From Cladorhizidae sp. MBARI D1340-BT2 (Eukaryota; Porifera; Demospongiae; Poecilosclerida; Cladorhizidae), in contig JAQNBH010000013.1 in assembly GCA_028752905.1 (NCBI GenBank), positions 11,708,897-11,772,896 on the forward strand: a stretch of DNA of 64,000 nt. The letters are read 5' to 3'. A program made the position numbers and the translations under genes. Position 1 is the stretch's first letter; every line of letters begins with the position of its first letter. Below, piece after piece: positions 11,391 through 22,581 of the stretch. The notes below the pieces were generated by a model that saw nothing but the letters and a program-made list of their open reading frames with translations, was not told the DNA's origin and searched no databases.

Positions 11391-12310
11391 CAATGAACTC
11401 TCAGTTGACATAACATTAAAATCACCTTCTCAATAATTAACTTCAAATTTTATTCACTCGACGTTTCGACTATATACTCTTCATCAGGAATAATGAGATC
11501 CTAAGGCTCACGTGAGCCTGTTATATACCAGTAGCCAGCTATCCACCACGTGCCAGTACATGCACCTAGCACGTGCCCCGGATGTATAAATAATAATAAT
11601 AATAATAAATAAATTAATTAATAATGATAAATTAATTGATTTTCTTTAAATAAATAAATAAAAATAAATAAAAATGTACACAAATAATAAATAAAAACAA
11701 CAACAATTACATATAATAATAATAACAACAACAACAATAATAATAATACATGTAATAATAATAATATAATAATAATAATTTTAAATAATAAACAGATAAT
11801 AAATAAATAGTAAAATAAATATAATGATAAAGATAATAATGATAAAGATATAATGATAACAATAGTAATAAATATTAAATAAATAAATAAAAGTAATTAT
11901 GGTGGTTGTGGCTTCAAGTTCAGGCTCTTCAGAGTAGCTCCCCAGCAGCCAGGCAAGTCCATTCCACAGTCCCAGCCAGGCAAGTCCATTCCACAGTCTC
12001 GATTGAACCGCTCACACTTTGGTGTTAGGCCGATGTGCAATGCCTCCTTCACTAGCAGTTCCTTCGCCTGGTCCCCAAGATGGTGGCTTCCTTCCACAAA
12101 ACAGGATGTCCATTATCCCATGCATGCTCAGCAATTGCAGACTTCTCTTTTTACACTTTCTACAGACATCTTGATCGTCTCTCCTATGTAATATTTCCCA
12201 CAACTACAAGCATTTTAGCTGGTAAAACATCCTTCACTCTGCTCAGTTGTGTCCTCAGAGTTCTTCCCGATCTGAAGACGACTTTGATGTTGAACTTCCT
12301 GCAGACACTC
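11391..12310 (-). mobile_element. Penelope-like element, 3' end (copy B)
   Basis: Reading the minus strand from ~12310: VCRKFNIKVVFRSGRTL, RTQLSRVKDVLPAK, then (frame change) CSCGKYYIGETIK, KELLVKEALHIGLTPKCERF, and NRDCGMDLPGC. The R.QL.RVKD block followed by a GIY-YIG signature is the RT-endonuclease junction of Penelope-like elements. Downstream comes an AAT/AAAT-rich 3' tract (11575-11890), then the family's terminal sequence with CTCGACGTTTCGAC at 11455-11475. Several frame shifts show it is inactive. Confidence 0.65.
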
Positions 12311-12319
12311 CTAAACGTA

Positions 12320-12440
12320 GAAAGGAAGATGAGTACACCAGTTTAGGCAATGAGGGGTCTAAAAAGAAGGATCCTATGATAGTGATTCCTTATACAGCAG
12401 GGATGACTGAAGACATTGTTTCTATCATCAGTGAGGCGGC
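12320..12440 (+). pseudogene. possible Penelope-like fragment in opposite orientation
   Basis: Plus-strand frame with KKDPMIVIPYTAGMTEDI. This resembles the xPYxxGxSEDI block that in Penelope-like proteins precedes the VCRKF block seen on the minus strand next door. Finding the two blocks head to head would need an inversion breakpoint at ~12310-12360. The similarity is short, so this is tentative. Confidence 0.3.
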
Positions 12441-12469
12441 CTGTCTACACCTGTGGGAAAGAGATCATC

Positions 12470-12838
12470 AGTGAGGGAGCCTCTGTGGGAAAGAGACCAA
12501 TCATCATGAGGGGGCCTCTGTGGGAAAGAGACCCATCATCAGTGAGGGGGCCTCTGTGGGAAAGGGACCCATCATCAGTGAGGGGGCCTCTGTGGGAAAG
12601 GGACCCATCATCAGTGAGGGAGTCTCTGTGGGAAAGGGACCCATCATCAGTGAGGGCGCTTCTGTGGGAAAGGGACCACCATCAGTGAAGGTGCCTCTGT
12701 GGGAAAGAGACCATCATCAGTGAGGGGGCCTCTGTGGGAAAGAGATCCATCGTCAGTGAGGGGGGCCTCTGTGGGAAAGGGACCCATCATCAGTGAGGGG
12801 GCCTCTGTGGGAAAGGGACCCATCATCAGTGACAGGAG
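12470..12838. repeat. minisatellite, 36-bp unit
   Basis: About ten copies of a 36-bp unit containing GCCTCTGTGGGAAAGGGACC and CATCATCAGTGAGGGG, a multiple of three that keeps frames open (ISEGASVGKGPI). It lies directly before the gypsy pol remnant. Confidence 0.95.
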
Positions 12839-12839
12839 A

Positions 12840-13830
12840 GACCGACCTTGTGCAGCTCAAGATTGAGACTGGGGAAGCAGCCGCCAAGAGGGAGCCAGTC
12901 AGAAGGATGTCATTTGCAGTCCGTCACGAGGTTCCTCAGCAGCTGTCGGACATGCAGAAGTGAGGAGTGATTGGGCCAGCACTGAGAAGGACGGAAGCCA
13001 CCGCTTCTGTGAGCTTACAGGGAGCTCAACTCATTGACCGAGAGTACACCTACCCATCGCCACATGGATAAACTGACCTACCAGATCAGCTAGGTAATGG
13101 TAAGTATTTTATCACCCTGGACTGAGTCTCTGGGTTCGGGCAGATCTGAGTCCAGCCAGGGAAGACAGCATCTTCTGTACATGTACCACAAGGACGGTTC
13201 GAGTTCTGGGTAATGCCAATTGGGCGGTACAATGAATGCCTGCCCTTGTCTTCCAGAGGTTTATGCAACAGGTCCTCGTGAAACTCAATCCTTCTGATGG
13301 CCCAGACTTTATATTGATGATGTCATAATATACGTCAAGACCCTGAGAGAGCGCACCTCCATCACTTAGAGCTAGTGATAAAGCGTCTGCTGGAAGTTGT
13401 TCTGCCGCTGAAGCAGGAGAAATGCCAATTTATCCTAGGCCTGTGGACATTAAGGAGCTGAAAGACGTTTCCTGAGGTTGACGTCCTAGCCAGAAATTCG
13501 TGCCAGGATTCGCGAGGATTCCTCAACCTCTCCACCAGCTAAGGAGGAAGGATGTCCTGTATGTATGTTTTCCGTGTTCCAAGGAAAACACTTCATGGTG
13601 CTCATCGACAAAAGCCAACAATTGATTTCTCCTCTTTATGGTCTGGATCATCATGAAGTCCTCGCAGCTTACACTTCTGCGCTTGTCTACACCAACATGG
13701 TTGGTATTCTATTGACAGACACTGGCTGTGGTTCTCGTGTATCAGGCTGTGGCTCTGCCTCCGCTTCTTTGGTTGATGGTTCCTGTCAGGGACTCTCAAC
13801 CCACAGAGGGGGTTGTCCCTGAAGATGACC
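12840..13830 (+). pseudogene. Ty3/gypsy-type polyprotein remnant with reverse transcriptase
   Basis: Broken plus-strand frames contain LIDREYTYPSPHG, DQLGNGKYFITLD, VSGFGQI, then QGRFEFWVMPIGRYNE, LQEVLVKLNPSDGPDF-like text and the decayed active-site region (YIDDVIIY equivalent at ~13310-13330), HLHHLELVIKRLLEVVLPLK and QEKCQFILG. Order and spacing match a gypsy RT (F.TLDL.SGFWQI ... F.VMPFGL.NAP ... YIDDV). Many stops and indels. Sequence from ~13560 is a further decayed pol portion. The element ends at the LTR at 14376. Confidence 0.7.
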
Positions 13831-13904
13831 AGATGCAGACACCAGAAGTTATGTTACATGTAGCAGAGGACATCAGAGCCAGACCAAACATAGGTAGTGA
13901 TAAC

Positions 13905-14245
13905 ATGCGAGATCTCCGTGAGAACCTCCATGAGACCTCCGTGAGACCTCCGTGAGACCTCTGTGAGAACCTGTGTGAGAACCTGTGTGAGACCTCCATG
14001 AGACCTCCGTGAGAACCTCCGTGAGAACCTCCGTGAGAACCTGTGAGACCTCCGTGAGAACCTGTGAGACTTCCGTGAGACCTCCGTGAGAACCTGAGAC
14101 CGCCGTGAGAACCTGTGAGACCTCCGTGAGAACCTGTGAGACCTGTGTGAGAACCTGTGATATGTACCTCCGTGAGACCTCTGTGAGACCTGTGTGAGAC
14201 CTCCGTGAGACCTCCGTGAGAACCTGTGTGAGAACCTCCGACAAG
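13905..14245. repeat. short-unit tandem array (CTCCGTGAGA / CTGTGTGAGA)
   Basis: Irregular array of 9-11 bp modules GTGAGACCTC and GTGAGAACCT combined in 20-21 and longer periods. It sits between the decayed pol and the polypurine tract of the same gypsy copy. Long minus-strand frames here (for example 13854-14507) are array artefacts. Confidence 0.9.
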
Positions 14246-14345
14246 TTAACAACCTACATGTATGTGTGAATCTGTCCTTATAAGGTAATGTCAGGCTCAA
14301 GTGTACATATGCCAGCCTATCTAAAAGGAAGCACACTGGGAGTAG

Positions 14346-14495
14346 CCAGAGCCCATGAACGGGGGGGGGGGGGAGTGTTACATAATTCATTCTCTTATAA
14401 TTCACACGAGCGAGCTCCCCATGAGTGAGCAGATATGGGTCACTGGCATATAAGGTGGCGAGATCCCTCACATCTGGTGGCAGTGAGACTTGGAC
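14346..14495 (+). mobile_element. gypsy LTR copy 1 with polypurine tract and PBS-like site
   Basis: A G-rich polypurine tract (14359-14375) is followed by TGTTACATAATTCA (14376), the usual TG start of an LTR. About 100 bp later is CTGGTGGCAGTGAG, a TGG-beginning primer-binding-like site. The same order (ACACTGGGAG, CCCATGAA, purine tract, TGTTACATAA, TTATAATTCA, GGTCACT, GGC(A)AGATCCC) recurs at 24390-24510, so these are paired or related LTRs. Confidence 0.6.
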
Positions 14496-14512
14496 CAGAC
14501 TTAACAAGTATA

Positions 14513-15882
14513 GTCAATTGGGGTAAAAAAAAGCCGGGGGGGTAGTTGGGGTAAAAAAAGACCAGGGGTCTGGGGAAGACACAGCTGCTTTAAGAATTAA
14601 AGCAATCCTTGATCTGTCAAGTACTTTTAATGGGCTTTTCATTAATGTGTGTTTTTATATAAAAATATTGACAGGGAGGACATGACAAAATAAAGAACCT
14701 AAACATGTAGAAAATACCCGAAATTAACTTTTTTCTGACTCACCTTAACTTTTGGGTAGATTAATCAAACTAGTTAGTAAATTATGAATGCTAGCCAAAA
14801 GAAAATAGTTACTAAATGGTTTATTCATTGACAAAAAAAAAATCATTTTTTTTTGATATTTTAGGGGGTTTGGGACCGGCTTTTTTTTACCCCAGATATT
14901 TTTGGTCACTCGGGGTAAAAAAAAGCCAGTTTTTTTTTTGGCAATTTTTTTCTCGTCTTTTTTCGAGTACTATATTTTCATTTTTTCTTCTCCAGTCATG
15001 CTAATTTGTGAGTTAAAGCATAATTGTGAGTAATATGAATTATTTGAATATGAATAAACCACCTAGTCAATGGTACATGGACTATTGCATCATTCTGATG
15101 GACAGAATGATACAATAGTATATATATATATTATAATGTGAGTAACTGAATATGAATAAACCAACTTTAGTCATTGATTATCAATGGTACATGGACTATT
15201 TCATCATGACCAAAGTTTTCAGTGATGACGAAGATGCTGATCCCACATCAGCTGAATTTAGCTTCCATAACAAAAAAAGAGCGAAGCACAGACTTTTCTA
15301 CGATTGGCCAAAGCAGGAAGATGTGGAGATAGTAGCAGTGGATCGTTGCATGTATGGCCCTTGTTCAGCCAGTAGTGGACCCAGTTAGTCGAGGGCAGTG
15401 CATTCCCTCGATGAAGTTCGAGTGTGAAGCAAAAGTGATAAACAATTTCAAGTATTTTTCTTTAAGAAAATGCAGTAAAACCCAACTGTTAACCATTATT
15501 GTACTATATATTGTAGTATTTGAACAAATTTTAATGAAAAAAGATTCAATTGATAAAGGTGTTGTCTACATTGTCGTTAATTGATAAAATATTAAAATAT
15601 TGAAATATTTACATTTGATTTTACCGTTTAGGATATTTTTAAAGGGGTGGTGTTTTTTTTACCCCGAACCGGCTTTTTTTTACCCCTTTCATGGGGTAAA
15701 AAAAAGCCACCATATTTTTATTAATATTTCATTATAGGACATAGGATATATTTTTTTAATTTATGTAGTCATCATTTGATAGTAAAGTACTAGAGGATGG
15801 CACATGTGTTTTTAGTAGATCCTTTACTCTGGCTCTTAAAAGGTAAAGTTAAGGGAAACGGCTTTTTTTTACCCCAATTGAC
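14513..15882. mobile_element. TA-flanked inverted-repeat DNA transposon (non-autonomous)
   Basis: Ends GTCAATTGGGGTAAAA (14513) and its exact inverse TTTTACCCCAATTGAC (to 15882), flanked by TA on both sides; 1370 bp. The motif GGGGTAAAAAAAAGCC recurs internally in both orientations (near 14540, 14887, 14915, 15655, 15675, 15695), giving a set of sub-terminal repeats. A short internal frame (15152-15388, with VFSDDEDADPTSAEFSFHNK) shows no transposase motif. TA duplication fits Tc1/mariner-like integration. It was inserted just 3' of the gypsy LTR/PBS. Confidence 0.7.
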
Positions 15883-15889
15883 TATATCT

Positions 15890-17420
15890 GTAACTTGATG
15901 GTGCTCTAAGTTATGTCTAGCTCTAGCTAAACAATAGAGCTTTGTCCAGATATCACTCTTGGGATTCATTCGAGAAGACAGCGCCCAGTAACATTCTGGA
16001 CTAAGGAGCGGGAAACACATTGACAAAGAGAGAGGAGATGGGGAGAAACCTGAGACATCTGACTCAAAGATCACAGAGAGACAGGACTCGCAACGCCCTA
16101 TGGATGTCCGGTTCATGGTGAGCATTATGCTGAAGATGCAGCAGGCTAGGGAAAGGGCAGATCAGATATGTAAAGACGAGGAGGGACGCAAGTGAGAGGA
16201 GGAGAAGCTACTTCGGGATGGAGAGCAATGGCCGATCCTCTTCCAAAACCATCGCTCCTTGTCGAGAGCGCACGAAGAAGAGATAGAAGCAGTCACAACA
16301 GAGAAGGCAGAGATGGCCCGACTACCGGCACTAGCAGACCAGGAGGCCCTGTTAACAGCAGGTCATGCTTGAGAGAACAGGGGTAGCAAGGGAGGACAGG
16401 AGAAGGGCAGAAAAAGAACGTCGCCAGAGAGAGGACAACAGACGTGCTGCGGACCGCAAGCCATGGGAAGAGACACCACAGCATGCCAAGCTTGGCAAAC
16501 CTGAAGACATTGACATCTTCCTGCTGACGTCACAACAATACATGACTATCTGTATGAGGTAGCCTCGGAGTATTGCGTGGCAAAGCTGATCCTTGTAAAT
16601 GGGAGGAGCAGCAGATTGGTGGTACAGCTGTACACAGGGGATCAGGGTGACGTTGGTATAGTAACAAGCACTCTACTTAATTAAGCTTCACAATATTGAT
16701 TCCCAGTCCTTTAGCGACCACCGTGGTCATGATAGGAGCCCCCATGTTCGCGGCCTTGGGAGTATTCCACAAGAGATCCTGCATATCCTATCACCACCAC
16801 AAGCATGGACTCGCTAAGAAGAGGAAGAAACGTCCACTGACACTTGCTCAGGATGAAGACAGACGAATTCATGTGAATGTTGGCAGTCACACTCATGTAG
16901 TTTGATTTGGCCCTGAGTAAGCACCACAGACTAGGCAATGATGAGGAAGATCGATGCTTTGCAATGGCATCCACCTCTCGGAGACAACTGGTAAGACAAT
17001 GTGGTAGACCCTAATGTAGTGCATTGCCCCTTACATAGACACAGATGAAGGAACCGAGCCCTCCACGCATGTCGATGACGAAGACAGTGAACCTCCCTCC
17101 AGCTGTGCGATGAGGCGAAGAGTGTGCAGGATGCCATCGATCTGGCTGAAGCAGAGGTCGACGTTAGCAGCTGGAAAGGCTCCCGCCTGGACCAACCCCT
17201 ACCTGACCACGGATGTGGAGCTACCAGACTTCCATGATGATGTGTTCGTGCACCTCAGCGACAGAGTGAAGCTGTCCAGACAAGAGAAGGGGGAGCTGTG
17301 CCACGCCCACTCCCCTAACTGGGGCCAACTCCACCCGGTTGAAAGTGGACCGGAGCACTCAGAGTGGCACAAGGGAAAGACCCCACTCTCGCTACCTCGC
17401 TACATGCCATGAGCAAAGCA
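15890..17420 (+). pseudogene. gypsy-type gag/pol remnant
   Basis: Broken plus frames rich in Glu/Arg/Lys (KERRQREDNRRAADRK) then PEDIDIFLLTSQQYMT, a gag-like D.E.FL.TFE..M block, and later a decayed protease/pol spacer with DDVFVHLSDRVKLSRQEKG. It is in the right place (after an LTR/PBS, before an integrase). I see no intact protease or RT in this copy, so pol may have been deleted. Confidence 0.5.
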
Positions 17421-17529
17421 TTGAACCTAACTCTCCCCTCTTGCTCCGTGAGAAAAGTACAGAGCCTAACTACCCCACTCTTGTTCCGTGTGAGCAAAGC
17501 TCCGAGCCTACATAACCCTAAGTTTTTCT

Positions 17530-18072
17530 ACCAACAGAGCATCCTTCACTGGAGGTGGAAGCCCGCTGGTTGGGACAGAGTGATATCTCAGCTAGTACTT
17601 CCTCAAACCTACCGAGAGACCGTCATACGCCAGGCTCATCAGGCAACATGGCCGGTCACCTGTGGAGGAAGAAGGCCACACACTGCTTCCAGGTCAGATT
17701 CTTCTGGATAGGCATCACCTCGACGTCACGGACCCATGTCAGAGATGTCAGACTTACCAGAAGGCAGTTAGACGGAAGAATCGAAAGTGCTTCAGTTTCT
17801 ATGCCCATCATGGTCCAGGCCTTACCCACGTGGCGATAGACATGGTGGGGCTCTACCAAAGACGAAAGAAGACCATCGCTACACCATCACCGTGATGGAT
17901 TACACCATCACCGTGATGGACTACTCCACACAATACCCCGATGCGATAGCTCTCAAATCAACATACAGTCACCAGGTGGCCGAAGCCCTGGTGACCGTGT
18001 TCAGCAACTTTGGCATCCCAGAAGAGATCCTTACGGAGAGTGGATAGAAATTTACTGATGCAGCACTTCTTC
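17530..18072 (+). pseudogene. gypsy integrase, N-terminal zinc finger and start of catalytic core
   Basis: Frames show QLVLPQTYRETVIRQAH, NMAGHLWRKKATH, the CQRCQTYQKAVRR half of the HHCC finger, then VAIDMVG with MDY and YPDAIALKS, VAEALVTVFSNFGIPEEILT. This is the Ty3/gypsy integrase order with the second Asp region (LT(D/E)SG). Frame shifts are frequent. The core is then cut by the 39-bp array and resumes at 21765. Confidence 0.75.
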
Positions 18073-21000
18073 TACGACATGCTCAGTGCCAAGTCTATCT
18101 GAACCTCCTTCTACGACATGCTCAGTGCCAAGTCTATCTGAACCTCCTTCTATGACATACTCAGTGCCAAGTCTATCTGAACTTCCTTCTACGACATGCT
18201 CAGTGCCAAGTCTATCTGAACTTCCTTCTACGACATGCTCAGTGCCAAGTGTATCTGAACCTCCTTCTATGACATGCTCAGTGCCTAGTGTATCCGAACC
18301 TTCTATGACATACTCAGTGCCAAGTGTATCTGAACCTCCTTCTATGACATGCTCAGTGCCAAGTCTATCTGAACCTTCTTCTATGACATGCTCAGTGCCA
18401 TGTGTATCCGAACCTTCTTCTATGACATCTCAGTGCCAAGTGTATCTGAACCTCCTTCTATGACATGCTCAGTGCCAAGTCTTTCCGAACCTTCTTCTAC
18501 GACATGCTCAGTGCCAAGTGTATCTGAACCTCCTTCTATGACATGCTCAGTGCCAAGTGTATCCGAACCTTCTTCTATGACATGCCCAGTGCCAAGTGTA
18601 TCAGAACCTCCTTCTATGACATGCTCAGTGCCAAGTGTATCTGAACCTTCTTCTATGACATGCTCAGTGCCTAGTCTAACTGAACCGCCTTCTATGACAT
18701 GCTCAGTGCCAAGTGTATCAGAACCTTCTTCTACGACATGCTCAGTGCCAAGTATATCTGAACCCTCTTCTACGACATGCTCAGTGCCAAGTATATCTGA
18801 ACCTCCTTCTATGACATGCTCAGTGTCAAGTCTATCTGAACCTTCTTCTATGACATGCTCAGTGTCAAGTGTATCCGAACCTCCTTCTATGACATGCTCA
18901 GTGCCAAGTCTATCTGAACCTCCTTCTATGACATGCTCAGTGCCAAGTGTATCTGAACCTCCTTCTATGACATGCTCAGTGCCAAGTGTATCCAAACCTC
19001 CTTCTACGACATGCTCAGTGCCAAGTCTATCTGAACCTTCTTCTATGACATGCTCAGTGCCAAGTGTATCTGAACCTCCTTCTATGACATGCTCAGTGCC
19101 AAGTCTATCTGAACCTTCTTCTATGACATGCTCAGTGCCAAGTGTATCCGAACCTCCTTCTACGACATGATCAGTGCCAAGTATATCTGAACCTCCTTCT
19201 ACGACATGCTCAGTGCCAAGTGTATCAGAACCTCCTTCTACGACATGCTCAGTGCCAAGTGTATCTGAACCTCCTTCTACAACATGCTCAGTGCCAAGTA
19301 TATCTGAACCTTCTTCTACGACATGCTCAGTGCCAAGTCTATCTGAACCTTCTTCTATGACATGCTCAGTGCCAAGTGTATCTGAACCTCCTTCTATGAC
19401 ATACTCAGTGCCAAGTCTATCTGAACCTCCTTCTATGACATGCTCAGTGCCAAGTGTATCTGAACCTCCTTCTATGACATGCTCAGTGCCAAGTGTATCC
19501 GAACCTCCTTCTACGACATGCTCAGTGCCAAGTCTATCTGAACCTTCTTCTATGACATGCTCAGTGCCAAGTGTATCTGAACCTCCTTCTACGACATGAT
19601 CAGTGCCAAGTATATCTGAACCTCCTTCTACGACATGCTCAGTGCCAAGTGTATCAGAACCTCCTTCTACGACATGCTCAGTGCCAAGTATATCTGAACC
19701 TTCTTCTACGACATGCTCAGTGCCAAGTGTATCTGAACCTCCTTCTATGACATGCTCAGTGCCAAGTCTATCTGAACCTTCTTCTATGACATGCTCAGTG
19801 CCATGTGTATCCGAACCTTCTTCTATGACATGCTCAGTGCCAAGTGTATCTGAACCTCCTTCTATGACATGCTCAGTGCCAAGTCTTTCCGAACCTTCTT
19901 CTACGACATGCTCAGTGCCAAGTGTATCTGAACCTTCTTCTATGACATGCTCAGTGCCAAGTCTAACTGAACCTCCTTCTATGACATGCTCAGTGCCAAG
20001 TGTATCTGAACCTCCTTCTATGACATGCTCAGTGCCAAGTGTATCTGAACCTCCTTCTATGACATGCTAAGTGCCAAGTGTATCTGAACCTCCTTCTACG
20101 ACATGCTCAGTGCCAAGTCTATCTGAACCTTCTTCTATGACATGCTCAGTGCCAAGTGTATCTGAACCTCCTTCTACGACATGATCAGTGCCAAGTATAT
20201 CTGAACCTCCTTCTACGACATGCTCAGTGCCAAGTGTATCAGAACCTCCTTCTACGACATGCTCAGTGCCAAGTATATCTGAACCTTTTTCTACGACATG
20301 CTCAGTGCCAAGTATATCTGAACCTTCTTCTATGACATGCTCAGTGCCAAGTCTTTCCGAACCTTCTTCTACGACATGCTCAGTGCCAAGTGTATCTGAA
20401 CCTCCTTCTATGACATGCTCAGTGCCAAGTGTATCCGAACCTTCTTCTATGACATGCTCAGTGCCAAGTGTATCAGAACCTCCTTCTATGACATGCTCAG
20501 TGCCAAGTGTATCTGAACCGTCTTCTATGACATGCTCAGTGCCAAGTCTAACTGAACCTCCTTCTATGACATGCTCAGTGCCAAGTGTATCAGAACCTTC
20601 TTCTACGACATGCTCAGTGCCAAGTATATCTGAACCCTCTTCTATGACATGCTCAGTGCCAAGTTTATCAGAACCTTCTTCTACGACATGCTCAGTGCCA
20701 AGTATATCTGAACCCTCTTCTACGACATGCTCAGTGCCAAGTATATCTGAACCTTCTTCTATGACATGCTCAGTGTCAAGTGTATCCGAACCTCCTTCTA
20801 TGACATGCTCAGTGCCAAGTCTATCTGAACCTCCTTCTATGACATGCTCAGTGCCAAGTGTATCTGAACCTCCTTCTATGACATGCTCAGTGCCAAGTGT
20901 ATCCAAACCTCCTTCTACGACATGCTCAGTGCCAAGTCTATCTGAACCTTCTTCTATGACATGCTCAGTGCCAAGTGTATCTGAACCTCCTTCTATGACA

Positions 21001-21765
21001 TGCTCAGTGCCAAGTCTATCTGAACCTTCTTCTATGACATGCTCAGTGCCAAGTGTATCCGAACCTCCTTCTACGACATGATCAGTGCCAAGTATATCTG
21101 AACCTCCTTCTACGACATGCTCAGTGCCAAGTGTATCAGAACCTCCTTCTACGACATGCTCAGTGCCAAGTATATCTGAACCTCCTTCTACAACATGCTC
21201 AGTGCCAAGTATATCTGAACCTTCTTCTACGACATGCTCAGTGCCAAGTCTATCTGAACCTCCTTCTATGACATGCTCAGTGCCAAGTGTATCTGAACCT
21301 CCTTCTATGACATACTCAGTGCCAAGTCTATCTGAACCTCCTTCTATGACATGCTCAGTGCCAAGTGTATCTGAACCTCCTTCTATGACATGCTCAGTGC
21401 CAAGTGTATCCGAACCTCCTTCTACGACATGCTCAGTGCCAAGTCTATCTGAACCTTCTTCTATGACATGCTCAGTGCCAAGTGTATCTGAACCTCCTTC
21501 TACGACATGATCAGTGCCAAGTATATCTGAACCTCCTTCTACGACATGCTCAGTGCCAAGTGTATCAGAACCTCCTTCTACGACATGCTCAGTGCCAAGT
21601 GTATCTGAACCTCCTTCTACAACATGCTCAGTGCCAAGTATATCTGAACCTTCTTCTACGACATGCTCAGTGCCAAGTGTATCTGAACCTCCTTCTATGA
21701 CATGCTCAGTGCCAAGTGTATCTGAACCTCCTTCTATGACATGCTCAGTGCCAAGTCTAGCCAAA
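18073..21765. repeat. 39-bp minisatellite inside a gypsy integrase, about 95 units
   Basis: Unit built from CTTCTATGACATGCTCAGTG and CCAAGTGTATCTGAACCTC (39 bp, divisible by three), so every frame without a built-in stop stays open for hundreds of codons. Variant positions are (A/C)GACATG, CTC/CTT and GT(G/C/A)TATC(T/C/A). A rare CATGATCAG variant recurs at ~19168, 19597, 20183, 21079 and 21508, spacings of 11, 15, 23 and 11 units, revealing higher-order repeats; a ~1.9 kb block (18.6-19.6 kb) is recopied at 20.5-21.5 kb. Large frames on either strand here are not genes. Confidence 0.97.
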
Positions 21766-21985
21766 TCTCACCATATCCCCAAACGGATGATATTGTAGAT
21801 CATGTCAATGGGACCCTCAAGGAGATGCTCCGCAAGATGCCAGAACAGTTTGGAGATGAATGGAACATTCCATTTCTTACATTTTATTTGCTTACAGGGA
21901 ATCTCCCCAGGAGGCGACGGGCTTCTCACCATTTGAGCTGATGTTGGGAAGAGTCACAGCTCCTGGAGAAGGAACAAGAAGAGAT
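21765..21985 (+). pseudogene. gypsy integrase, end of catalytic core
   Basis: Continues the integrase interrupted at 18073: SQISPYPQTDDIVDHVNGTL, KEMLRKMPEQFGDEW, then (frame change) FAYRESPQEATGFSPFELM. This is the PYHPQ.DG..ER.N..LK...-FAYN...H..TG.SPFEL block of gypsy integrases, including the region of the catalytic Glu. The first bases (TATGACATGCTCAGTGCCAA) are the satellite unit itself. Confidence 0.75.
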
Positions 21986-22260
21986 GCTGCTGAGATGTTG
22001 CCATTGGATGGCACTGAGAGAGAAGACGAGGAGGGTGGACTACACCACATCTTCCACTTCGATGCAGCATTATTTCAACCACGTCGATCGGCAACGAGAG
22101 AAAAGAGTCGGAGTTCATGAGGGGGAGGAAGAGACAACCTCCGCAATGGAGCAAGTGACATCAGCACAGCTGGCTAAGAAAGCCGACACCACGCTGGGGA
22201 AGATTAGGAAATGAGCTGGTAGAGGAGAAGCTGCCTTTTCCTAAGGGGGGAACGGAATCT
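21986..22260 (+). pseudogene. decayed C-terminal tail of the gypsy polyprotein
   Basis: Glu/Arg-rich broken frames downstream of the FAYRES block with no named domain. This is the expected place for the C-terminal tail of the polyprotein and the junction to the next fragment. Confidence 0.35.
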
Positions 22261-22261
22261 T

Positions 22262-22580
22262 GAAAAGGAAACCGTTCTCAGGAGATGGGCTTCTGATTGT
22301 TCATCCAAAAGAGTGTTGTAGAGAAATACTACACACAGCACATAATTCCCCAATAGCAGGAGGACATTTAGGTCGAGCTAGAACCCCAGTGTGAGGAGAA
22401 ATGGATTGGCCAAATATTAGGAAGGATGTGCAACAGAATGTCAACAAGTTGCTACTCCAGCTTAAACATCAAAGGCACCGCTTCACTCACTTCCGGTGAT
22501 GGATGTATCCTTCAAACTAATTGCTATGGATATCCTTGGCCCATTGCGCAGGACTAAGTCAGAGAAGAAGTATGTGTTAG
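22262..22580 (+). pseudogene. second gypsy integrase fragment
   Basis: Frames read HNSPIAGHLGRARTPV, MDWPNIRKDVQQNV, then MDVSFKLIAMDILGPLRRTK and KYVL. This is again zinc-finger H..H context, W..I..DV, and the start of the catalytic core with the first Asp (AMDILGP). The fragment is cut at KYVL by the 21-bp array. Its sequence differs from the 17.5-kb copy, so it is a separate gypsy family. Confidence 0.7.
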
Positions 22581-22581
22581 A

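Noticed and set aside
20067..21764. 565-codon open frame on the minus strand
   Set aside because: It is entirely the 39-bp satellite (unit divisible by three); several other frames on both strands are equally open.
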